DNA of 19,458 nucleotides from Bacillota bacterium (GTDB lineage: Bacteria; Bacillota; Clostridia; Lachnospirales; Lachnospiraceae). Location: assembly GCA_022717655.1 (NCBI GenBank), contig JAIIAN010000037.1:1-19458 (forward strand). The letters are read 5' to 3'. Shown piece after piece: positions 7,749 through 15,110 of the stretch; the first letter of the stretch is position 1, and the number at the start of each line of letters is the position of its first letter. The notes under the pieces are model-generated. The model had not been told where the DNA came from. It ran no database searches and was given only the letters and a program-made list of their open reading frames with translations. A program made the translations under genes and the position numbers.

Positions 7749-9212
7749 TTACAATCCTAATTCATTTTTCCTTTCATCAAGCCAAGTTGACAATTCTGAG
7801 ACATAATCAATCCAAAAAACTTCCTTACTCAATATATCTGTCAATCTTGTCAAGAACGCATCACGGCTTTCTCCACTTTTCATCTGTACATCATACAGAT
7901 AAGCATGTTTGTCGTCAGCCACTGCCATAATTTCCTGTGCTAATGTTGCCAAGTCGTTAGTAGTCAGCTTTAGTAGTGTCCACAAATAATGCTCGGGCTG
8001 TTCTCCTTCTGGAAGAACAAACTGCTTAATATGCGATAACGCTCTGCTTCTTCGAGCATTACGATCAACTTCATTACCAGAATAACATTTCTGCATTTGG
8101 GCCATTCGTTCAGCGTCAGTTCTATACTTATCACCGTCCAATAAAAATATCATATTATCTGAATCCGTTTCTTGAATATCGCATCCTGCTGCAACAACAA
8201 AAGCATTTTCAATGGCTCCAAAACGTAAGAAAGAAGTATATGGTAAAAGTCCTTTGTCTCTTACGACCTGACGTGCTATATATTCTGCTAAATCATCTTC
8301 TACATACACTTCAAGTTGTTTTTCCATTCTACCAGTCAACCTACGTAAACAATCAGGTGAAGTATGGTCTAAGACAAAGGTATCATTACTATTTGCCGTT
8401 TTCCAAATATGCCTAATATTTATATCATTTCGCAAAGCCAATTCTTCACGATGAGTAGTAAAGACGATTTGAAGGTGTTTCCGACGTGCAACATTTACCA
8501 TTTCATCAACCAGCTTCATTAATGCTGATGTATGCAGAGTCAAATCCAACTCATCAATAAGGAGAAGAGAGTAAGCAGGCATTGAATACAAAATTTCTAA
8601 TATAGTGAAAAGTCTTTGCTCACCTGCTCCCATAGCCAATGAAGAGTAATTGATAGTTGCACTATCACGAACAACCTTCTTGTACTTTTTACTATGAAAG
8701 GAAGCTTTAGCATAATCACTATAATCATAATTCATAATAGTAGAAGCTGCTCGTACTATTTCATCCTTGCGTTGTACTCTTTCTGCTGCAACCATATGGA
8801 AATTAGTTACCGTAGCTGTAACCTGCTCAATATCTGGCACACACGAAGAGATTCCAAGATACACTACATCTCTTTGTGGACGTCTATCAATACGAGGAGT
8901 CCAACGATCACCCATTTTACCACATTCTCTAAAAGAAAGATGACCTCTTATTGTAAAATAAGCACGTAATTTACTTCCTGTCCATGAAACACCATTTTCA
9001 CGTTTAAAGAATCTAGTAAAGTAGTTATTTTCTCCGATAGGACTATCTGATTTATACAAACATGCCAAAGCATGCAATATAGTAGATTTTCCACAGCCAT
9101 TAACTCCGAATATCGCTGTTACAGGCTTATCCGTAAATGAAATCTCCACATTATGCAAACCTTTCAGTTGGGTGAAGAAAACCTTATCTAATGATTGGGG
9201 TATTACTGGCAT
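7749..9212 (-). CDS. OLD-like AAA/ABC ATPase with C-terminal TOPRIM-like domain
   Basis: A 487-aa protein. The ATPase part has Walker A GVNGCGKST (residues 36-44), an ABC-type signature AMGAGEQR (203-210), Walker B LLLIDELD (226-233) and an FTTH switch histidine (264). The C-terminal part has VYVEDDLAEY (312-321) and FLLDGDKYR (366-374). These fit the conserved Glu and DxD of TOPRIM nucleases, so the architecture resembles the OLD family of ATP-dependent nucleases used in phage defence. No UvrD-like helicase (the GajB partner of Gabija) is adjacent, so it would be a stand-alone OLD-like gene. It starts 33 bp after a broken nucleotidyltransferase fragment and ends 11 bp before the intact copy, so it appears inserted at that boundary. 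The ATPase assignment is firm; the TOPRIM assignment is probable. Confidence 0.85.
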   Translation of the reverse strand: MPVIPQSLDKVFFTQLKGLHNVEISFTDKPVTAIFGVNGCGKSTILHALACLYKSDSPIGENNYFTRFFKRENGVSWTGSKLRAYFTIRGHLSFRECGKMGDRWTPRIDRRPQRDVVYLGISSCVPDIEQVTATVTNFHMVAAERVQRKDEIVRAASTIMNYDYSDYAKASFHSKKYKKVVRDSATINYSSLAMGAGEQRLFTILEILYSMPAYSLLLIDELDLTLHTSALMKLVDEMVNVARRKHLQIVFTTHREELALRNDINIRHIWKTANSNDTFVLDHTSPDCLRRLTGRMEKQLEVYVEDDLAEYIARQVVRDKGLLPYTSFLRFGAIENAFVVAAGCDIQETDSDNMIFLLDGDKYRTDAERMAQMQKCYSGNEVDRNARRSRALSHIKQFVLPEGEQPEHYLWTLLKLTTNDLATLAQEIMAVADDKHAYLYDVQMKSGESRDAFLTRLTDILSKEVFWIDYVSELSTWLDERKNELGL

Positions 9213-9245
9213 AAAATATATTTGTAAAAATTATCACAAAGTAAA

Positions 9246-9337
9246 CATCCACTCATCGAACCATGTCCCTTGCAGAAACGATGGCAAATGTTCTTTCTTG
9301 TACTTTGTAAACAATGCGTTGATATATCTATATTCAT
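9246..9337 (-). pseudogene. Truncated, frameshifted 5' fragment of the nucleotidyltransferase (repeat copy B)
   Basis: Reading from the ATG at 9337 and ignoring a 2-bp insertion near codon 3, the segment encodes the same first 30 residues as the gene at 7737 except for two changes (His to Tyr, Lys to Glu). After the Met at codon 30 the homology stops, and a few unrelated codons lead to TGA. Of ten substitutions against the intact copy, seven are synonymous. The fragment was therefore probably under selection for protein function before it was cut. It sits 11 nt after the NdpA-like gene, where an intact nucleotidyltransferase gene would have begun. Confidence 0.88.
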
Positions 9338-9348
9338 GATTTATTAAT

Positions 9349-10365
9349 TTATCTTTCTTTCTCAAAATACAATGTATAGTAATTGAGCCCTGACTCTTCA
9401 TCCTTACCTTTCACGACATAGCCTTCGCCTCCAAATATGGTTATATCAAAATTTGAATCAAGATGAATAGTTGTTTTAGGGAATGCTGTTTTTGCTTGCC
9501 CCATCTTAGGCTCCAGCGATAGGGGCTTTAGAGGTAACTGGTAAGCATCTTCTTGCGAACGAGCATACTCGATGAACTTTTTGCCATAGACCTCCCCATA
9601 AGCTTCTTGCGCAAACTCTTCCAAAGAGATGGTGTCGCTAGATCGCATCACGTTCTTAATCTTTGAAACAAGCAAAGCCTTATCCTTCTTACTCAGATCT
9701 GCCGTCTGAGACTTCAAGAAATTACCACAAACCTTCAAGAGTGTCTTTGTCTGATGAAAAGCAGTCTGACATGGCTCCAATTGCAAGAAATCACTAACCC
9801 AATACTTTATATCACCAGACTTGCTAGTTTTGTTAAAACAAGACACAACATATTCTGAACCTCCCCCTGTATTCAAGATAAGACATCCTTTGTCAGCTTT
9901 TTGAAGCGAAAAGGTTTCAACCGATGCTACCTCAAAACCATCTGATGTATGCTTGAGAATCACATTTTTCTCCTTTTTCTCGGTTTTTAACAATATGATA
10001 CCAGATACCGACTCGCCTTTAAACGAAATGTTCTCCACATACAAAACCCACAATTCACCAGGCAACACTTTACCAAAATTGCCTTGCTCATACAAAGCTT
10101 TGGCCATATAGACAGACTGCCGCAACAAATCATTTGGATTATCAAAAACTTGTTGGGTATATGAATACATTTTATTTTCTTTTCCTTCACCCTGCTTAAA
10201 TGTATATAGTTCCTTTGTATCAAAGGCAGAAGACACCAATGCTACAAGATCTTTCTTAACAGGTGAGAAGTCAAGATATCCATTGGATATTCTTACCCCT
10301 TCACCATTAAACTTATTGCCCACAAAATGTAGCACAACCTTTTTAATATCACAAAATTTAATCAT
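9349..10365 (-). CDS. NdpA/YejK-like nucleoid-associated protein (37-kDa NA37 family)
   Basis: A 338-aa protein, close to the usual length of the nucleoid-associated NdpA/YejK family. Features that fit are the N-terminal VVLHFVGNK segment (about residues 10-18), the central WVSDFLQLEPCQ (about 185-196), followed by a segment with several lysines, and the C-terminal FPKTTIHLDSNFDITIFG region (about 294-311). Family members bind DNA. The gene starts inside the end of the DUF3732 ATPase gene (8-bp overlap), so it is probably translated with it and may act with the ABC-3C-type complex on DNA. The remnant of a nucleotidyltransferase gene follows 11 nt after its stop. I recognise the family from general pattern rather than a single decisive motif. 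Confidence 0.72.
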   Translation of the reverse strand: MIKFCDIKKVVLHFVGNKFNGEGVRISNGYLDFSPVKKDLVALVSSAFDTKELYTFKQGEGKENKMYSYTQQVFDNPNDLLRQSVYMAKALYEQGNFGKVLPGELWVLYVENISFKGESVSGIILLKTEKKEKNVILKHTSDGFEVASVETFSLQKADKGCLILNTGGGSEYVVSCFNKTSKSGDIKYWVSDFLQLEPCQTAFHQTKTLLKVCGNFLKSQTADLSKKDKALLVSKIKNVMRSSDTISLEEFAQEAYGEVYGKKFIEYARSQEDAYQLPLKPLSLEPKMGQAKTAFPKTTIHLDSNFDITIFGGEGYVVKGKDEESGLNYYTLYFEKER

Positions 10366-12223
10366 TTTTCTTTTTGTATTTATTTATTATGCGACTAGGT
10401 ATCAAAGCCTCACCATTTAAGAACTGAGGACAAGTATGAAAGTACGAAAAGCCATCTTTTCCTTCCCAATAACTCTTAGGTGCATGTTCTACAAGGATAA
10501 TTTGAAAATGCTCCTTCTTGACATTCACCACATAGTCCATAAAATCATTGACGACTCGAAAGGCATCTTTCAATTTTACCTCATCATTACTATTTACCTC
10601 AGCATTACCTACATAATAAGGTATGCTAGGTTGATCAATAAACAAAAACTGGAACACACTAGAATCCACATAATCTATAAGATACTTATGGAGTCCCAAG
10701 AAGAAACACAAATGCATAAACATATAATTTGATTGACTTCCTATCACATCATAATCGTAACCTTCGTCCTTGCCCCTCAGTTGCAACCGTTGACATTCTC
10801 TATTATATTTCGTCTTACAACCCTCATAAAATTCCATGTATTTAAACTTATCATAGATACCTTGGAACTCATCATCCAAAGTCTTCCATTTCTTATAGTT
10901 AGCCTGTTCTTTCTCCTCTATAAGTTTCCCTAATTCCTCACTACGCTCCAGCTTCTTCTTATAATCACTCAGGCACAACATACTGTCGCCATTTTCCTCC
11001 TTGATATTCAATAGGCTTAGTTTTTCTTCCACTACGCCGATTGCCCTATAAGCCTGTGCCTGCAGATAAATGGTTTGCTTGAAAGTAGAAGCTTGCATGA
11101 TACGTTTCTGTTTTTCATTGATTTTCTTTTGTACATCAGCTATCTGGTCTTCAAACTTAAAAGTATCCAATACATTTTGCTTTTTCTCTTCCACTATCTG
11201 TGACAGAGCCTTAGCCAAAGACTTCATGATATAATCTGTCCATATCGTAAAACGTCCTTCCTTTTTCATTTGTTGAAGAAAATCAACAGGCTTCAAGGCA
11301 TCTTCCATCTTATCCAAAGTTCCGAGATATTGTTCATACTGCTCCTTGGCCGACGTCAAATTATGCAAATTGATAGAATCCTCCATCAAGCTACGTTTGA
11401 GTTGGTCTAGGTCATGATTAGATTCCTCTTCATTTCTCAATGCTGTATCTTTAGCAACCTCCACCATCTGTCGTAAAAGAGCAACTTGCCCATACAGCCC
11501 TTTATTTTTCAAGTTGGTTACATCAAACCCATTGCCTGCCAACAAGGCAACACAAGAATCCACTATCTCTTGGTCGCTAAGGATTTTCTTTTCTTGATTG
11601 TCGAATTTTCTTATCGCAGTGTCTAACTTCCGCTTTTCATTTCTAAGTTCTTCCGTTTTGAGACCTTTCGGCGTAATCGTCTCATCCACCAACATCTCTC
11701 GAAAATCTACATTGCCCAAATATTTAGGCTCGAAAAAATTCACATTAAGATAGTCATAAGGAGAAGTAATGATATTCTCCGTAAGCATATTGAAGATAAA
11801 ATTGCTTCTAAACCTAAACTCTTTGCCATTATTATGGTAACCCAGAATACTATTCAAGTACCTACGACCACCTTGAATTTGGTAATTCGTACTAGATGGA
11901 TAGAAATTATCAACAAATTCTCCTTCTTGGATATACACATCGCTAGTAATGGTCTCCAAGTCTGGACGCTTTCGAGCAATGGCATAAGTAACACCATGCA
12001 CCTTGAACTCCAAACCATACCATTTGGAATACTGATTGATAACAGGCTCTACGATATTAGACTTTTCCGAAAGTAAACAGTAATTGATGATGGCAATAAT
12101 ATTACTTTTTCCTGTTGAGGAATTTCCAGTTATCACATTCACCCTATCCGGTAAAAAGCTTAATTCCTGCGGTTTGTCCTCAGGCGCAAACCAAATAATC
12201 AACCTAGATATATTAAAGTTCAT
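10358..12223 (-). CDS. DUF3732-type SMC/Rad50-like ATPase (ABC-3C ATPase component)
   Basis: A 621-aa ATPase. It has Walker A GNSSTGKS (residues 33-40), a long charged helical middle (about 195-480) that probably forms a coiled coil, a signature-like GSQSNYMFMHL (504-514), and Walker B FLFIDQPSIPYY (536-547). The Walker B has Asp-Gln where most ABC ATPases have Asp-Glu; this DQPS form is characteristic of DUF3732 proteins. VEHAP (588-592) supplies the switch histidine. It overlaps the small upstream gene by 4 bp and the downstream NdpA-like gene by 8 bp. In ABC-three-component systems such ATPases are thought to sense or load on nucleic acid and license an effector. That role is taken from the family, not from this sequence. 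Confidence 0.87.
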   Translation of the reverse strand: MNFNISRLIIWFAPEDKPQELSFLPDRVNVITGNSSTGKSNIIAIINYCLLSEKSNIVEPVINQYSKWYGLEFKVHGVTYAIARKRPDLETITSDVYIQEGEFVDNFYPSSTNYQIQGGRRYLNSILGYHNNGKEFRFRSNFIFNMLTENIITSPYDYLNVNFFEPKYLGNVDFREMLVDETITPKGLKTEELRNEKRKLDTAIRKFDNQEKKILSDQEIVDSCVALLAGNGFDVTNLKNKGLYGQVALLRQMVEVAKDTALRNEEESNHDLDQLKRSLMEDSINLHNLTSAKEQYEQYLGTLDKMEDALKPVDFLQQMKKEGRFTIWTDYIMKSLAKALSQIVEEKKQNVLDTFKFEDQIADVQKKINEKQKRIMQASTFKQTIYLQAQAYRAIGVVEEKLSLLNIKEENGDSMLCLSDYKKKLERSEELGKLIEEKEQANYKKWKTLDDEFQGIYDKFKYMEFYEGCKTKYNRECQRLQLRGKDEGYDYDVIGSQSNYMFMHLCFFLGLHKYLIDYVDSSVFQFLFIDQPSIPYYVGNAEVNSNDEVKLKDAFRVVNDFMDYVVNVKKEHFQIILVEHAPKSYWEGKDGFSYFHTCPQFLNGEALIPSRIINKYKKKND

Positions 12224-12669
12224 AATTTTATGTTTAATTGTCTGTAAAGATTTGATAACTTCATGTTTTCAGCATCATGGTAAAGCTGAGAGAACACCCG
12301 AACTATTTTTTCCAATCTCATGCTCTCACTGTTATCTTGCATTCGACTAGCATTATCGGCAAACACCAAATTTCCATCTGTCAGCAGAATGAGTTTAAAA
12401 TCCAGTAAAACAGATACTCCATCGACCAAGACAGGAAGAGCATCATAATATTGTTCATTGAAATTGAGCAGTTTATTCTTTCCTATCTGAAGGATGTTCA
12501 TCAAGGAGAAATGGCGATTTTCTACCAGATTACATACCGATTCGTCAAGAACCAAAGGCAATATAGCAGCACTGATAGCAATATTGATTCTCCGTCGTCT
12601 CCTCAGTACGCTATATAGTAAGCTAGCCACTAATGCTGCATTGTTATAAATTTGATAATCAAATTTCAT
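12220..12669 (-). CDS. Small middle component of an ABC-three-component system
   Basis: A 149-aa protein located between effector and ATPase genes, with 4-bp overlaps on both sides. It has an N-terminal helix with an RRRRR run (residues 23-27), then ILPLVLDESV (about 36-45) and a YYDALPVLVDGVSVLLDFKLI region (about 74-94). No signal peptide or membrane segment is seen. Size, position and general pattern fit the middle component of ABC-3C systems, which bridges ATPase and effector. I recognise it mainly by genomic position; its own sequence gives only moderate support. Confidence 0.7.
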   Translation of the reverse strand: MKFDYQIYNNAALVASLLYSVLRRRRRINIAISAAILPLVLDESVCNLVENRHFSLMNILQIGKNKLLNFNEQYYDALPVLVDGVSVLLDFKLILLTDGNLVFADNASRMQDNSESMRLEKIVRVFSQLYHDAENMKLSNLYRQLNIKL

Positions 12670-13847
12670 GATTTATCCTCCTTTCTCCAATCAGCACGCC
12701 AAAATACACGAGGTAAACTCTCATTTGACAATGCCAACATCCAGCCAGACGAGAAGTTAGGTCTAATAGAAATTCCATCACAAACTACATCCGTCTTCAT
12801 AGACTGTATAAAACAGAAATACCCACAAGACTTCACGATATTTGTTTCTTTCATTTTTTCAGCATCGCTCAATAGTTCATGATTGGCATCAGCATATATG
12901 CCCCGCCATGTTCTAATAGCCTTCTGCTCTATTTTTTTGCGCAGGCTTTCCGACATAACGTGACTTGCGAAACAGTACGCATTTATGCTATTTTTATAGC
13001 ACCAGTAATGTCCTAAATATAAAGATATACTAAAACTATCCGTAACACCTACAGAAGCCATCTGTTGTACCATCAACCATTCGCGAAAATCGGGAGGCAA
13101 ATCCCTATCACACTCATCCTCAATAGGCTCAAATGGTTTTATGGTTAACTTTTGCAAGTCTGCTTGAAACAATGAGATAAAATCTTTCACACAAAATTGA
13201 AAAACGTCCTTTTTGTGCTGTTGTTTCATTTCCCAAAATTTACCAATAATAGAATACAACACATCATCAGCCAATATCGGAAGATTATATTTACTATTGA
13301 AGCGGTCGAACATCACACCTATGGGGTTATCCATTCGCACGACCTCAATTTTCGCAATGAGTTTCATGATATTTTTTTTCTGCTTAAGCAACACTTTGGC
13401 ATAAGCTTTACAAGTATCTAATTTCTTAAGTCTATTCAAACAATCGACAACATCTCCATAATCAGCCTCCCCATGCCTTACCCTATCTATCACCGTCAAG
13501 AATTCATGAGCAGGGGTCATGTTAACAACCAATATGCATCTAATATCACGAGTCGGCTTATTTTCCTGCTCTCGTATAGTCAAATAATGTTGCCAATTAC
13601 TAATCGTTTTCCAAATATTCTCATCTGAATTGGTCATTCTCTTTCCTTCCAGAAAAGAATGCTTCACCTGAAACAAATCAACACCTCCAGATGCATACTC
13701 TATGACAACATCATCCTCATCTTCATACTTAACGATGTCATCTAAATCACAATCAAAAAGATACTTGATAAAGAGTGCAAATTGATAGTCAAAGCCATTT
13801 TGTTGCCAAAAGGCACTATGATTTTTAATAAACTCTTCTGATGTCAT
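12666..13847 (-). CDS. ABC-3C effector with REase-like N-terminal domain
   Basis: A 393-aa protein. The first 65 residues carry GFDYQFALFIKYLF, then KYEDEDDVVIEY, and GGVDLFQVKH with Gln60-Val-Lys62. This is the pattern of PD-(D/E)xK nucleases of the DUF4297/Cap4 type, in which an acidic patch is followed by Q-x-K. The remainder (about 100-393) is mostly helical and has no motif I recognise; by analogy it would hold the domain that contacts the middle component. It is the first gene of the cluster, with an AGGTGA ribosome site just before the ATG at 13847 and a 239-bp gap upstream. It overlaps the middle-component gene by 4 bp. The likely role is DNA cleavage when the ATPase is triggered. Nuclease activity is inferred from motifs only. 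Confidence 0.75.
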   Translation of the reverse strand: MTSEEFIKNHSAFWQQNGFDYQFALFIKYLFDCDLDDIVKYEDEDDVVIEYASGGVDLFQVKHSFLEGKRMTNSDENIWKTISNWQHYLTIREQENKPTRDIRCILVVNMTPAHEFLTVIDRVRHGEADYGDVVDCLNRLKKLDTCKAYAKVLLKQKKNIMKLIAKIEVVRMDNPIGVMFDRFNSKYNLPILADDVLYSIIGKFWEMKQQHKKDVFQFCVKDFISLFQADLQKLTIKPFEPIEDECDRDLPPDFREWLMVQQMASVGVTDSFSISLYLGHYWCYKNSINAYCFASHVMSESLRKKIEQKAIRTWRGIYADANHELLSDAEKMKETNIVKSCGYFCFIQSMKTDVVCDGISIRPNFSSGWMLALSNESLPRVFWRADWRKEDKS

Positions 13848-13850
13848 AAA

Positions 13851-13858
13851 TCACCTTT
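13851..13858 (-). promoter_or_regulatory. Ribosome binding site of the REase-like effector gene
   Basis: On the minus strand AAAGGTGA ends 3 nt before the ATG at 13847. It supports this start and marks the gene as the first cistron of its operon. Confidence 0.5.
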
Positions 13859-13948
13859 CTTTTCCACCTTTGTAACTATCTGCTAAATTCCGTATTGCAT
13901 ATCTCAAAATAAAGCCATAACTTTGCACGGCAGCACCATTTATGCTCA

Positions 13949-13987
13949 AGTCGAGACAAAAATACGAGGTTTAGCCCTCTATCGACT
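13949..13987 (-). terminator. Nested inverted repeat, possible terminator or operator
   Basis: The outer arms AGTCGA/TCGACT lie at 13982-13987 and 13949-13954. Inner arms GAGG/CCTC (13976-13979 and 13966-13969) close a 6-nt loop and are followed on the minus strand by the U-rich GTATTTTTGTC. It lies about 100 bp after the stop of the two-TM gene. The stem is short for an intrinsic terminator. The overlap with a -7-like promoter box means it could instead be an operator. Confidence 0.3.
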
Positions 13988-14086
13988 CATGCCAATGGAG
14001 GTTATTCCTTGTTTTTCTAAATCTTAAATTCATTTTCATTATTCCTCTTCTTCCCAAAACTCCCGAAAAAGAATATTAGCAGAAGG

Positions 14087-15106
14087 TCATCCCCTTAAAG
14101 TTCGCTTCGCCCTGTCTAGTTCAGCCCTCAATGCTTGAATTTCATCATCTCTCAGTTCCAAATGCTCTCCTGCATAATATCGCTTACGCAAGGCATGTAA
14201 AACAACAAGAGATTTTCTGAGATGCCTCATACAAGCAATCTTACTTTGGAAAGGAAGGAGTAGCTCTATGCCTTCAACCGTTGCCGTCAACCAAAACGAA
14301 AAAGGAATTTCTTTTTTCATTTCCTTCGATTCTGGGATGGCAGCACAAGCAATGGAGTTCGTCAACAAATCATAAAGCAAATTCTCCGCTATGACCTCAC
14401 GCTCTGCAACTGCCTGGAACTTTGACTTTCGAGAGAACGAAGACACATACATGAAAGCACATACCAGCCCCATCTCTTCTTGATGCTCATTCCATTTTCT
14501 TTCCCTATCTTTATCTGCCTTGTTCAGATTCATTTTCTGAACCTTCATATCATCAATTGCTGCTCGCATTGCACTCTCGCTAAGAGCAAGACTATTCTTT
14601 GTCTTCTCATTGTCTTCAGACAGCAATTTCATATATTCGCTATCATTTTTATGGTTGAGGTAAGCCAACAAGATAGGTGCAACACCACAAATCACCCCCA
14701 ACAAGAATATCCACCATTCGATGTTTCCATTAAATTTGTTGATAATATTGTTAGTTTCCTGACGCATGTCATTTTGTCGGATTTCAGTCTGTTGCTCCAA
14801 CACCTCTATCAGATTGTTCATGCCACGCAAAGCTATCTCCATGGAGTCCAATTTCCATTTCAAGGAATCGTCCTTTGTTTGCAAGAAACCTTTCTTGCTC
14901 ATAGACAAATGAGCAACGTTTTGCCTATTCATCTGGACAAGTTCATGATTGATTCGATAGACAGAAGTTGTGTCACACGCCGACGTTCCATAACAATTCT
15001 TGCAGATTGAGCCGAAAAGTAGCAAGATAGCCAGTACCAACAAGATTGAGATGAAGCCGAAGTTCCTGACACATGTCTGATTCCAACAGTCCATATTTTT
15101 ATCCAT
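14087..15106 (-). CDS. Two-TM protein with heptad-like segments, function unknown
   Basis: A 339-aa protein I do not recognise. TM1 spans about residues 16-34 and TM2 about 129-150. The region between them (35-128) is polar and probably extracytoplasmic; it has paired cysteines near 35-44 and heptad-like stretches (about 80-125). After TM2 a charged helical stretch (about 155-212) looks like a coiled coil. A more globular C-terminal part (about 213-320) follows, then a final charged helix (322-336). It is the last gene of a three-gene cluster, starting 4 nt after the stop of the ATPase gene, so translation is probably coupled. An effector that acts at the membrane, with its cytoplasmic coiled coil contacting the ATPase, is the simplest reading but is inference. 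The ATG at residue 5 is an alternative start. Confidence 0.8.
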   Translation of the reverse strand: MDKNMDCWNQTCVRNFGFISILLVLAILLLFGSICKNCYGTSACDTTSVYRINHELVQMNRQNVAHLSMSKKGFLQTKDDSLKWKLDSMEIALRGMNNLIEVLEQQTEIRQNDMRQETNNIINKFNGNIEWWIFLLGVICGVAPILLAYLNHKNDSEYMKLLSEDNEKTKNSLALSESAMRAAIDDMKVQKMNLNKADKDRERKWNEHQEEMGLVCAFMYVSSFSRKSKFQAVAEREVIAENLLYDLLTNSIACAAIPESKEMKKEIPFSFWLTATVEGIELLLPFQSKIACMRHLRKSLVVLHALRKRYYAGEHLELRDDEIQALRAELDRAKRTLRG

Positions 15107-15110
15107 ATCA

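Larger units (their letters stand above)
13848..14086 (-). other. 239-bp intergenic region between the two multi-gene defence clusters
   Basis: No open frame of note is present. On the minus strand a perfect match to the Bacteroidota -7 element, TATTTTTG, lies at 13957-13964, about 110 nt before the effector ATG, but I find no TTTG box at the proper distance upstream. A second near-match, TTATTTTG, lies closer to the gene. A nested inverted repeat surrounds the first -7 match. This gap is the natural place for the terminator of the upstream cluster and the promoter of the downstream one. Confidence 0.5.

Noticed and set aside
7749..9212. Gabija system
   Set aside because: The ATPase-TOPRIM protein alone resembles GajA, but no UvrD-like helicase gene is adjacent on either side.
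7648..9337. Insertion-sequence-type or transposon target duplication around the OLD-like gene
   Set aside because: The repeats are about 90 bp, diverged, and mostly synonymous in their differences. No transposase or terminal inverted repeat is present, so recombination between alleles explains them better.
14480..15010. 176-codon open frame on the plus strand
   Set aside because: It is antisense to the two-TM gene. Its hydrophobic look comes from reading the complement of AT-rich coding DNA.
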